Source: Lentisphaeria bacterium UBA1776 (GTDB taxonomy: Bacteria > Verrucomicrobiota > Lentisphaeria > Victivallales > Victivallaceae). Taken from it: DNA of 12,484 nt. The notes beneath the pieces were generated by a model, which had not been told where the DNA came from, did no database searches, and was given only the letters and a program-made list of their open reading frames with translations. The translations under genes and the position numbers were made by a program. Location: the NCBI GenBank assembly GCA_002314605.1, contig DCGO01000133.1:1-12484 (forward strand), in the 5' to 3' direction. Shown here one piece after another: positions 6,040-12,484 of this stretch. How positions within the stretch are numbered: position 1 is the first letter of the stretch; every line of letters starts with the position of its first letter.

Positions 6040-6831
6040 TCAGATATTCCGGTAGGCGGCCCACTTGGGTTCGTTCTGAAAGACCCAGTCGTAGTATTTA
6101 CGCCCTTTCAGGGCAGACGCAGCTTCCTCATCGGTCACCACCACGGCGCGCGGATGCAGCTGAAGTGCAGACGCTGTGATCATACTGGTCACCGGTCCCT
6201 CCACCGCTTTTGCCAGGATCTCCGCCTTGGCCTGTCCGGTCACCAGCATCAGAATATTGCGCGCTTCGAGGATGGTTCCTACACCCATGGTATAAGCCCG
6301 GCGGGGCATGTCTTCCGGATGTTCAAAAAGCGATGAATTCTGTTCGATGGTCTCCGGGGTCAGGGCTTTCGGCCGGGTTCGTGAAGCCAGACTGGAAAGA
6401 GGTTCATTGAACCCTATATGTCCATCCCGGCCGAGTCCCAGCAACTGGACATCGATGCCGCCGGTTTCCTTGATAGCCATGTCATACCGAAGCCCTTCCG
6501 CTTCCTGATCGACCGCCAGACCGTCCGGAAAGAACGTGTTCCGTTTGTCGATATTGACATTATTGAACAGGTGGTAATTCATATAGTAACGGTGGGAGTT
6601 GCAGTTATCCGGTCCCAGCCCGATGTATTCGTCCAGATTGAAGGTCCTTGCCAGCGAGAAATCCAGATATTCCTGCCGGTGCATCCGTGCCAGTTCAGCA
6701 TAGACCCCCTCTACAGTGCGTCCCGTGGCAAGACCGATGACCAGGTTCGGCTTGGCCCGCAGTGCGTCCGCCAGAATTGTCGCAGCAAGCTTTTGGGCAC
6801 TCTCCGCAGATCGTGAAATGACTACTTCCAT
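6040..6831 (-). CDS. nagB: Glucosamine-6-phosphate deaminase
   Basis: The cytoplasmic enzyme converts glucosamine-6-phosphate to fructose-6-phosphate and ammonia, linking amino-sugar catabolism to glycolysis. Its 263 residues match the E. coli NagB length. The phosphate-binding GLATGRT is at 33-39 and FNLDEYIGL at 64-72 carries catalytic Asp67. GLGRDGHIGFNEP at 132-144 has Asp136, His138 and Glu143, equivalent to E. coli Asp141, His143 and Glu148. VTGQAKAEIL is at 197-206. A strong GGAAGGAG site (6838-6845) precedes the ATG. It follows the NahK-like kinase by 42 nt in the same direction, supporting an amino-sugar salvage operon. No nagA deacetylase is seen nearby. Confidence 0.95.
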   Translation of the reverse strand: MEVVISRSAESAQKLAATILADALRAKPNLVIGLATGRTVEGVYAELARMHRQEYLDFSLARTFNLDEYIGLGPDNCNSHRYYMNYHLFNNVNIDKRNTFFPDGLAVDQEAEGLRYDMAIKETGGIDVQLLGLGRDGHIGFNEPLSSLASRTRPKALTPETIEQNSSLFEHPEDMPRRAYTMGVGTILEARNILMLVTGQAKAEILAKAVEGPVTSMITASALQLHPRAVVVTDEEAASALKGRKYYDWVFQNEPKWAAYRNI

Positions 6832-6873
6832 CTTTTGCTCCTTCCATTCCGGCGCTCCGGATATTGTTTCTTT

Positions 6874-7998
6874 CTACAAAGTTCCGTTCGGGCGGGTGTT
6901 CAGCGATTTCAGAAGTTTGTGCATTTTGCAGAAATTCGCTTCCATTTCTTCCACCAGTTTGAATTGCGTCCGGCAGCGGTCCAGATTCTGGTTGACCCGG
7001 GTGGTCTTGAAATAGGTGTCCCCTTCCAGAAAGTCGGTCAGAAAACGCATGCCCAGTTCCATGGTAATGAGTTTCCCGGAGAAGGGAAGCTCCTCCCGTT
7101 CCAGCGGAGTGAGAAAACTGCCGGCCCCCGCCAGATAGCCCCGGAGCAGCGCTTCAAAAATATCAAACCGCATGCGGACCCGGTCCAGCCGCTGTTCATC
7201 CTCTTCCGCAGCATTGGTCCCGGAGCGGACCATGTCTCCGAAATCGTACAGCGCCAGTCCCGGCATGACTGTATCCAAATCCAGAACGCAGATGCCTTCG
7301 CCGGAAACGTCGTCGATCAGAATGTTGTTGATCTTGGTGTCGTTGTGCGTAATGCGTTCCGGCAGCAGATTGGCACGGTTGAGTTCCACCAGCCGTCCAA
7401 GTTCGCTGTCCCTGGACAGAATGAAGTCGATCTCTTTGGAAACCTGCTTTACCCGGTCGCAGGGATCGCGCTTGATGGCATCTTTGAGCCGCTCCAGCCG
7501 CAAAGGTGTATTGTGAAAGTCCGGGATCGTTTCATGGAGCCGGGGACCCGGCAGATCCACCATGTCCCACTGGAACTCTCCAAAGGTCCGGGCCGCCTTG
7601 TACGCATGGTCCGCAGATTCCAGAACATCGTAGGTCCGGGCGTGTTCGATAAAAATATACATCCGCCAGTATTCCCCGTCTGCATCCACCACAAATGGTT
7701 TCCCGTCCCTGGTATAGAGCAGCCGGATGGTGCGCTTGCGGGTGGTGAGGTTGCTTCCGTGGATTTTGCTCAGCATGTGGCGCGTGACCCTGTCCACATT
7801 TTCCATGACCTGATCCGGTTTCGTGAACACCGTTTTATTGATCCGCTGCAGAGCATAGTGAAGCCGGATGCCCCCCTGATCGTAGGTGACCTGATAGGTG
7901 TCGTTGATGTTGCCGGTTCCGAAGGGGGTCGCAACCAGAAAGTCTCCGTAGATGTAAAAAGCTTCGCAGACGGCCCTGAGTTCCCGCTGGCGTCTCAT
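6874..7998 (-). CDS. N-acetylhexosamine 1-kinase-like phosphotransferase (NahK family)
   Basis: This 374-residue kinase belongs to the aminoglycoside phosphotransferase/choline kinase fold. The N-lobe carries PFGTGNINDTY at 25-35 and HYALQRIN at 47-54. The catalytic loop is ITHNDTKINNIL at 216-227, with catalytic base Asp220. The metal-binding segment VLDLDTVMPG at 238-247 contains Asp240 and Asp242, followed by YDFGDMVRSG. The pattern DTKxNNIL...DLDTxMPG...DFGDxxRxG...PFSGxLxTMExGMRFLxDxLEGDxYF is that of Bifidobacterium NahK, which phosphorylates GlcNAc and GalNAc at C1. Overall similarity along the whole length looks good. It begins one base after the stop of the nucleotidyltransferase, with AGGAGG inside that gene's end, so the two are almost surely coupled: the kinase would make sugar-1-phosphate and the neighbour would activate it. 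The exact sugar is not determined. Confidence 0.85.
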   Translation of the reverse strand: MRRQRELRAVCEAFYIYGDFLVATPFGTGNINDTYQVTYDQGGIRLHYALQRINKTVFTKPDQVMENVDRVTRHMLSKIHGSNLTTRKRTIRLLYTRDGKPFVVDADGEYWRMYIFIEHARTYDVLESADHAYKAARTFGEFQWDMVDLPGPRLHETIPDFHNTPLRLERLKDAIKRDPCDRVKQVSKEIDFILSRDSELGRLVELNRANLLPERITHNDTKINNILIDDVSGEGICVLDLDTVMPGLALYDFGDMVRSGTNAAEEDEQRLDRVRMRFDIFEALLRGYLAGAGSFLTPLEREELPFSGKLITMELGMRFLTDFLEGDTYFKTTRVNQNLDRCRTQFKLVEEMEANFCKMHKLLKSLNTRPNGTL

Positions 7999-7999
7999 C

Positions 8000-8917
8000 T
8001 TATTCTGCCTCCTGAAAGAGCTGTTCCGGATAGCGGCCGCTGCAGATCAGAGTCCGCAGTCCGTCTGTTACCACAGGCCGGTCCTCCTGATAGGTCACGC
8101 CGAACCATCGGTCCGGACTGATCAGCATCCTGCAGCACATTTTCTTTTCGCGGATCAGCTGATCCGCCGCTGAAGGGATATAAAACTCGCTTTTGATTTC
8201 CTGACCACGGGCATCCAGAAAGTCGGCAAAAAGCCGCTCCAGTTCGTCGAACATTTCCGGTGAAAATCCCCAGCAGTTCATGGAGACCAGCTGGTCCGGA
8301 TGGAAATCCGCAGTTGTTCCGTCGGGAAGGGTGTCCCGCACCACCGCCCCGGCACGGGCCAGTTTGGTGTGTTCCGCCACCGAAGTCAGAAATCCGTCCG
8401 CCGTCCTGCAGATGCCCCGGGACACGGTTCCGTGGTCCGACAGCGTGTTTTCCAGACGGTATCCCACCATGCAGGAGGCGAGTTTCCCCGGCTCCATGCT
8501 TCGCAATTCAGCCGCCAGAAGACGGAAACTCGCTTCCCCGTAGAAGTCATCGGCATTGATGACCGCAAACGGGCCCCTGATCAGAGCCCTTGCCGCATAG
8601 AGGGCCTGTCCGGTTCCCCAGGGTTTTTGCCGCTCCTGCGGTACGGTGCGGTTTCCCGGGAGATCGTCCAGAGTCTGAAATGCGTAATCCACCGCGATTC
8701 TGCCGGCATATTTGCGGCCGATCTTCTCCCGGAAAAGCTCTTCAAAATCATGGCGGATCACAAAGACGATCCGGTCAAATCCTGTACGGATGGCGTCATA
8801 AACGGAATAATCCATCAGCGTCTCGCCGGAGGGCCCAAAGGGATCAAGCTGTTTCAAACCGCCATAGCGGCTTCCCATCCCGGCTGCAAGCACCAGAAGT
8901 GTGATCGATGTATCCAC
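8000..8917 (-). CDS. Sugar-1-phosphate nucleotidyltransferase-like protein, GTG start
   Basis: This 305-residue protein has a GT-A/Rossmann nucleotidyltransferase fold. LAAGMGSRYGGLKQLDPFG at 10-28 is the nucleotide-binding signature (GxGxRxGG...K). DDLPG, KPWGTGQAL at 98-106 and the metal-binding INADDFYG at 120-127 follow. The protein resembles the uncharacterised nucleotidyltransferases found beside NahK-type kinases, so conversion of a hexosamine-1-phosphate to a UDP-sugar is likely, by inference from context. The start is GTG at 8915-8917 because AAGGAG (8925-8930) lies 7 nt upstream and the family motif begins right after. It probably heads the operon; the 100-nt gap upstream holds no gene. 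Confidence 0.82.
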   Translation of the reverse strand: MDTSITLLVLAAGMGSRYGGLKQLDPFGPSGETLMDYSVYDAIRTGFDRIVFVIRHDFEELFREKIGRKYAGRIAVDYAFQTLDDLPGNRTVPQERQKPWGTGQALYAARALIRGPFAVINADDFYGEASFRLLAAELRSMEPGKLASCMVGYRLENTLSDHGTVSRGICRTADGFLTSVAEHTKLARAGAVVRDTLPDGTTADFHPDQLVSMNCWGFSPEMFDELERLFADFLDARGQEIKSEFYIPSAADQLIREKKMCCRMLISPDRWFGVTYQEDRPVVTDGLRTLICSGRYPEQLFQEAE

Positions 8918-8924
8918 TGCGGAA

Positions 8925-8930
8925 CTCCTT
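8925..8930 (-). promoter_or_regulatory. Shine-Dalgarno supporting the GTG start at 8917
   Basis: AAGGAG on the minus strand lies 7 nt before the GTG. Further upstream (8949-8969) the gap is A/T-rich with an imperfect palindrome around ATGCAT. That could hold the -10 or an operator, but I see no clear -35. Confidence 0.6.
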
Positions 8931-9017
8931 GTTTTTTCGTCAGAAAATCATAATATGCATAACATAATCCCGTTTTGGAAAAAAGCAAAGCGGAAACCAG
9001 GCATCGGCGGAAATCCG

Positions 9018-9695
9018 TCAGTTTTTTTTCAGAATTTCTTCCAGCTGCATCAGATCAGCTGTATATGTCAGCTTGAGATTGGGTTCTGTCCAGGGGACGA
9101 TCCGGACCGGAAATCCGGCTTCTTCCATGACCCCCGCATCATCGGTCCTTGCTTCCGGAATTTTTGCGTAAGCCTCCCGGAGAAGTGCCAGATCAAAACA
9201 CTGGGGCGTTTCCACGGCGAAAAGATTTTCCCTCGGCACGGTTTCCTGCACGGTCCCGTCGGGAGCCATGCGTTTCAGCGTATCCGCCACCGCATGTCCG
9301 GGGACGGCGCCGCCGCATTCCCTGGCCGCCGCCAGGACGTTTCCCAGCAGCGCCGGTGTCGCCAGAGGGCGGGCCCCGTCATGAATGGCGATATACCGGA
9401 TCCCGTCCGGGACCGCCGCCATTGCGTGCCGGACCGATTCTCCCCGGGTAGCCCCGCCGGAAACCAGCCGGAAAGGAAGTTCCGGAGCAAATGTTTTCAG
9501 CACGTCAAGAAAACGCTGTTTTTCCGCTTCCGGCACTGCCATGATCCGGCATTCCGGCGCAAAACCGGGCCCCAGCTTCTTCACAGAGTGGACGATGGCG
9601 GGGACCCCGGAAAGGAATTCCAGCAGTTTATTGTTTTTGCCGTAACGGCTGCCGGAACCTCCGGCAACGATGACAAGGCAGGCATCCCGGATCAT
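9018..9695 (-). CDS. ispD: 2-C-methyl-D-erythritol 4-phosphate cytidylyltransferase
   Basis: The enzyme joins CTP to 2-C-methyl-D-erythritol 4-phosphate in the MEP pathway to isoprenoids. Its 225 residues match the usual length. The CTP loop is IVAGGSGSRYGKNNK at 9-23. GGATRGESVRHAM is at 80-92, IHDGARPL at 104-111, AVETPQCF at 160-167, TDDAG at 184-188, and NLKLTYTADL at 206-215, all in family order. The final K-T-D/E-L region and the Arg of the first loop are intact. The ATG overlaps the dprA stop by 4 nt (ATGA, 9692-9695), with a CGGAGA site upstream inside dprA. A T-rich stretch occurs at the end of the gene, but I see no clear terminator hairpin. Confidence 0.93.
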   Translation of the reverse strand: MIRDACLVIVAGGSGSRYGKNNKLLEFLSGVPAIVHSVKKLGPGFAPECRIMAVPEAEKQRFLDVLKTFAPELPFRLVSGGATRGESVRHAMAAVPDGIRYIAIHDGARPLATPALLGNVLAAARECGGAVPGHAVADTLKRMAPDGTVQETVPRENLFAVETPQCFDLALLREAYAKIPEARTDDAGVMEEAGFPVRIVPWTEPNLKLTYTADLMQLEEILKKN

Positions 9696-10813
9696 GTCAG
9701 TCTCCGGATGGAATAGACCTGCGATGCATCCCGGTCAACTTTCATCATCAGTTCCAGCATGGAGAGGTGGGAACTCAAGGTTCCCGCATCCAGCCCGGTC
9801 ATGGCGGAAAGCTCGTCAAAGGTACACTCTTTTCCGGAAAGTTTTTCCAGAATCAGACGGGATTCCGGTGCCAGATCCGACATGCCGGAAACCCGGTATT
9901 CCGCTTCCGGTTCCCGGACGGAAAAATCCAGTGGCAGAAGTCCCAGATGCATGGCATTCTGAATATCGCTGAAATTTTCCACCAGCGTTGCTCCTGTTTT
10001 GATGAGCCGGTGACAGCCGGCGGCCTGGGGATTGTCGATCCTTCCCGGGACTGCCATGACCAGACTGTATTCCGCCGCCAGTTCCGCCGTGATGAGCGCT
10101 CCGGATTTTTCCCCCGCTTCGGTGACCAGAACTGCATCCGCCAGCCTTGCCACGATCCGGTTCCGGCGGGGAAAAGAACTGCGGCTGGCCGGGCAGCGCA
10201 TGGGAAATTCACTGATGACGGCGCCTCCTCCGTTGACAATGGCCCGGGCAAGGGCGATATTTTCCTGGGGATGGAGCCGGGCGAGGCCTCCTCCCAGCAC
10301 TGCCACGGTGGGAACATGCGCCTCCACCGCCGCCTGGTGGGCGATGGTATCCACTCCCAGTGCCAGTCCCGAAACGATGACCATGCCGGCGGCCGCCGCA
10401 TCGCCGGCCAGCCTGGCCGTGACATCCGCCCCGTAGCGCGTTACCCTGCGGGTGCCCACAATGGCCAGATTATTGTTGTTGCCGAATTCAGGAAGTGTCC
10501 CCCGGATATACAGTGCCAGCGGCGGGTCGTAGAGGTTGCGCAGAACCTGCGGATAAGCGTCATCATACAGGGTCAGGATCCGGACCCCGGCCCGTTCCGC
10601 AAATCCCAGCTCGTCCGCCAGATCCGCCTCTTCCCGGTGTCTGGCGATCCTTCCGGCGATCTTGGGCCCGATGTCGGGGACTTCCAGTAGTTCCGCTTCG
10701 GAGGCTTCCGGGATCCGGGAGGGGGCGCCGAATGTATCGCAGAGTCTGCGGAACTTTACATATCCCACGCCGGAGATCATATTGAGGAGGATGCACGCTT
10801 CCCGGTCCGTCAT
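9692..10813 (-). CDS. dprA: DNA-processing protein DprA/Smf
   Basis: The cytoplasmic protein binds incoming single-stranded DNA and loads RecA during natural transformation. It is widespread even in species not known to be competent. It has 373 residues. The N-terminal helical HhH/SAM-like region contains EVPDIGPKIAGRI at 44-56. The Rossmann-type core has LAIVGTRRVTRYG at 116-128, IVSGLALGVDTIAHQAA at 146-162, AVLGGGL at 171-177, FPRRNRIVA at 214-222, EAGEKSGALITA at 232-243, and PGRIDNPQAAGCHRLIKTGA at 256-275. A C-terminal winged-helix (DML1-like) domain starts at about 315. The gene lies between aroB and ispD with 4-nt overlaps at both ends. GGAGG (10818-10822) is its ribosome binding site, inside aroB. 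Confidence 0.96.
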   Translation of the reverse strand: MTDREACILLNMISGVGYVKFRRLCDTFGAPSRIPEASEAELLEVPDIGPKIAGRIARHREEADLADELGFAERAGVRILTLYDDAYPQVLRNLYDPPLALYIRGTLPEFGNNNNLAIVGTRRVTRYGADVTARLAGDAAAAGMVIVSGLALGVDTIAHQAAVEAHVPTVAVLGGGLARLHPQENIALARAIVNGGGAVISEFPMRCPASRSSFPRRNRIVARLADAVLVTEAGEKSGALITAELAAEYSLVMAVPGRIDNPQAAGCHRLIKTGATLVENFSDIQNAMHLGLLPLDFSVREPEAEYRVSGMSDLAPESRLILEKLSGKECTFDELSAMTGLDAGTLSSHLSMLELMMKVDRDASQVYSIRRLT

Positions 10814-11868
10814 CGCAGTTCCTCCGCAACCGCTTCAAGCCCGGCGTGATCCCGGAATTTCACACACTCCACTCTGCCGAGTCCGGAAGGCAGCACCATG
10901 GTGACGGCTCCGGATTCGTTTTTCTTGTCCCGGGCCATGATTTCCAGAATGCGTTTTGACGGCATCGTTTTCGGGATCCGGCAGGGCAGTCCGATATTCC
11001 GGAGCAGCGTTTCCTGACGCTCCGCCAGTTGCGGGGAAATTCTGCCGCACCGGACTGCCAGACGGGCCGCCGCCGTCATGCCGATGGCAACGGCTTCCCC
11101 GTGGCTCAAAGTAAAATTGCTGATCAGTTCCACCGCATGTCCGTAGGTGTGACCGTAATTGAGGTATTTCCGGATGCCGCTTTCATGTTCATCGGCTGCA
11201 ACGATCTCTGCTTTGATCTCGCAGGACCGGCGGATGATTGTTCTGAAGAGCTCCGGATCGGGGGAGGGGGCTGTCAGGTCTCCGGCATGATCTTCCAGAA
11301 AGGCAAAGAAATCCTGATCCAGCGCAAAACCGTATTTCACCACCTCCGCCAGTCCGCCGATGCGCTCGCGTATGGGCAGGGTCTGCAGAAATTCAGGAGC
11401 GATCAGGACTGCAGACGGCTGATGAAAGGCTCCCGCCAGATTTTTCCCCTCCGGAATGTCCACGGCGGTTTTACCCCCCACCGAAGAATCCACCATGGCC
11501 AGCAGCGAGGTGGGAATCTGGACCACTCTGACTCCACGCATGTAGATTGCGGCGGCAAATCCGGCGAGATCTCCGATGACACCGCCGCCGGCAGCAAAGA
11601 AGACGCTGTGCCGGTCCAGCCCCCGTCTGGCAGCTTCTCCGCAAAGCATGGCGGCGGCGGCAAAGTCCTTTGTACTTTCGCCGGGGGGCAAAATGACCGG
11701 TTCCGGGAGCCCCATGGCCGCAGCGGCTCCGGCAGTGTTGGTGTCCGCCACGGTTATGAAGGTCGAGGCCGTAAACGGGACAAGTTTTTCTTTCAATTCC
11801 CGGACCGGTCCGATCCATATATCGTAATTCCGGCCGCCGGAAAGGGGTACTTTTACATTTTTAAGCAT
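10810..11868 (-). CDS. aroB: 3-dehydroquinate synthase
   Basis: The enzyme converts DAHP to 3-dehydroquinate, the second step of the shikimate pathway, using NAD+ and a divalent metal. Its 352 residues are typical. PPGESTKD at 61-68, AAGGGVIGDLAGFAAA at 92-107, QIPTSLLAMVDSSVGGKTAVD at 117-137 and GKNLAGAFHQP at 141-151 are all present. The metal ligands are visible: Glu175 in GLAEVVKYG, His240 in NYGHTYGHA and His256 in SHGEAVAIGM. DKKN is present near the C-terminus. The start has only a weak upstream purine site, but the family alignment begins here and no earlier start fits better. It is first of three overlapping genes (ATGA with dprA at 10810-10813) and is preceded by a plausible promoter. 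Confidence 0.96.
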   Translation of the reverse strand: MLKNVKVPLSGGRNYDIWIGPVRELKEKLVPFTASTFITVADTNTAGAAAAMGLPEPVILPPGESTKDFAAAAMLCGEAARRGLDRHSVFFAAGGGVIGDLAGFAAAIYMRGVRVVQIPTSLLAMVDSSVGGKTAVDIPEGKNLAGAFHQPSAVLIAPEFLQTLPIRERIGGLAEVVKYGFALDQDFFAFLEDHAGDLTAPSPDPELFRTIIRRSCEIKAEIVAADEHESGIRKYLNYGHTYGHAVELISNFTLSHGEAVAIGMTAAARLAVRCGRISPQLAERQETLLRNIGLPCRIPKTMPSKRILEIMARDKKNESGAVTMVLPSGLGRVECVKFRDHAGLEAVAEELR

Positions 11869-11916
11869 GATCCGTGCTGTCGCTTTCAGAACTGATTTCG
11901 GAAAATTGTCTCCTAA

Positions 11917-11945
11917 ACAATAGCATCTTTTCGGGGGCTTTCCAA
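11917..11945 (-). promoter_or_regulatory. Candidate promoter for aroB-dprA-ispD
   Basis: On the minus strand the -35 is TTGGAA (11940-11945), the spacer 17 nt, and the -10 TATTGT (11917-11922), leaving a 5' leader of about 40 nt before the aroB ATG. It is a moderate match, supported by position in the divergent intergenic space. Confidence 0.4.
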
Positions 11946-11996
11946 CGTTTTCTGCGGAGAATCAGGAAAAAAACGGAAAAAAGCACCTTTCCATGG

Positions 11997-12024
11997 TTGC
12001 AATCCGGATAAAATGCAGTACATT
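11997..12024 (+). promoter_or_regulatory. Candidate promoter for the KTVKLKPL-repeat gene
   Basis: The elements are TTGCAA (11997-12002), a 16-nt spacer and TACATT (12019-12024), followed by an A/T-rich stretch and an AAGGGA ribosome binding site before the ATG at 12068. The match is weak to moderate. Confidence 0.35.
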
Positions 12025-12067
12025 CTAAAATGAATATTTATGATTTTGACTGAAAGGGACGAATTTT

Positions 12068-12484
12068 ATGGACGAGAATACTCAGACCCGGAAAACCGTC
12101 AAACTGCCGGGCCCCGCCGGTGCCGCTCCCGGGGACGGGGAGGCTACCCACTCCCGTAAAACCGTCAAACTGAAGCCGCTTTCCTCCCCGACCAGTACTG
12201 CCAGCCGTCCGGTTCAGCCGGTGATGGCTTCGCCGCTGAGGGGGCGTGATACCGATACCGGAAATTTGAGCATCATGTCCGATACCCAGACCCGTAAAAC
12301 CGTCAAACTTAAACCTCTGGCCACATCGCCCATCCGTCCGGTTCAGATTCCCGGCGTGACACCGCAGCCTCCGGCTCCGTCTTTTGCCCCCGCTGTTTCT
12401 GCCGGATCTTCCGAAGAGGAAAAAACGGTCAGGATGACCCGGCTGAAGAAACCAGCGGCTCCCGCTCCTGCGGCGGTTCCCGCT
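12068..12484 (+). CDS. TRKTVKLKPL-repeat protein, low complexity, 3' end outside window
   Basis: The frame is open for 139 codons from the ATG at 12068 to the right edge, with AAGGGA 9-10 nt upstream. The visible part is Pro/Ala/Ser/Thr-rich and probably disordered. Four copies of a basic motif recur: TQTRKTVKLPGP (5-16), THSRKTVKLKPL (27-38), TQTRKTVKLKPL (73-84) and a divergent EEKTVRMTRLKK (117-128). Pro-rich spacers of 10-34 residues separate them, two of which contain RPVQ. There is no signal peptide and no enzyme motif in this part. I do not recognise a characterised family; I have an impression that similar repeats occur in Lentisphaerota proteins with C-terminal membrane segments, unconfirmed here. 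It is the only plus-strand gene and diverges from aroB. Its function is unknown. The repeats could be short binding motifs (for DNA, membrane or a partner) or phosphorylation sites (TVK contexts). Confidence 0.8.
   Translation, partial: MDENTQTRKTVKLPGPAGAAPGDGEATHSRKTVKLKPLSSPTSTASRPVQPVMASPLRGRDTDTGNLSIMSDTQTRKTVKLKPLATSPIRPVQIPGVTPQPPAPSFAPAVSAGSSEEEKTVRMTRLKKPAAPAPAAVPA

Noticed and set aside
6835..8121. 428-codon plus-strand open frame
   Set aside because: Antisense of the NahK-like kinase and its neighbours; no family signature.
9000..9030. ispD terminator
   Set aside because: T-rich sequence is present, but the two TTTCCGC copies are direct rather than inverted, so no proper stem precedes a T-run.

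Overview
The window (about 12.5 kb, G+C-rich, almost every gene on the minus strand) has two parts. Positions 1 to about 2,160 are a decayed, mobile-element-derived accessory region beside a tRNA-Ala gene. Positions about 2,220 to 12,484 are tightly packed chromosomal housekeeping and metabolic genes. The standard code, bacterial Shine-Dalgarno sites and the gene families point to a Gram-negative bacterium of the PVC type. A Lentisphaerota (Victivallis-like) source is my best guess, from the BRO and four-helix-bundle proteins, the KTVKLKPL-repeat protein and the NahK-type salvage genes. That placement is an impression from memory, not a search result.

Accessory part, read leftward on the minus strand from the tRNA: a tyrosine-recombinase (integrase) gene broken by an in-frame TGA and a frameshift is joined in its core-binding domain to the C-terminal end of a PIF1/RecD-like helicase, which looks like a deletion scar. 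Next is a compact transcription unit (near-consensus promoter, good ribosome binding site, 123-codon ORF of unknown family, terminator-like hairpin). Last is a gene open at the left edge that joins a BRO-type antirepressor N-terminal domain to a four-helix-bundle domain through a linker encoded by 9-bp tandem repeats. Three separate clusters of 9-bp-period repeats lie within about 730 bp, and this is the most unusual feature of the window.

Core part, again in transcription order on the minus strand: (i) aroB, dprA and ispD, joined by two 4-nt ATGA start/stop overlaps, behind a plausible promoter at 11,917-11,945; (ii) a GTG-started sugar nucleotidyltransferase, an N-acetylhexosamine 1-kinase-like kinase (1 nt apart), glucosamine-6-phosphate deaminase nagB, a YejB/OppB-type ABC permease and the helicase hrpB (3 nt apart), probably one operon centred on amino-sugar salvage with two unexpected downstream members; (iii) tRNA-Ala(CGC) with its own promoter and a terminator-like hairpin. 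Divergent from aroB, on the plus strand, begins a low-complexity protein with repeated TRKTVKLKPL motifs that runs off the right edge.

Functionally, the kinase, nucleotidyltransferase and deaminase would phosphorylate hexosamines at C1, activate them to nucleotide sugars, or divert glucosamine-6-phosphate to glycolysis. aroB feeds the shikimate pathway, ispD the MEP isoprenoid pathway, and dprA protects incoming DNA for recombination. No CRISPR array, rRNA or complete insertion sequence is visible.
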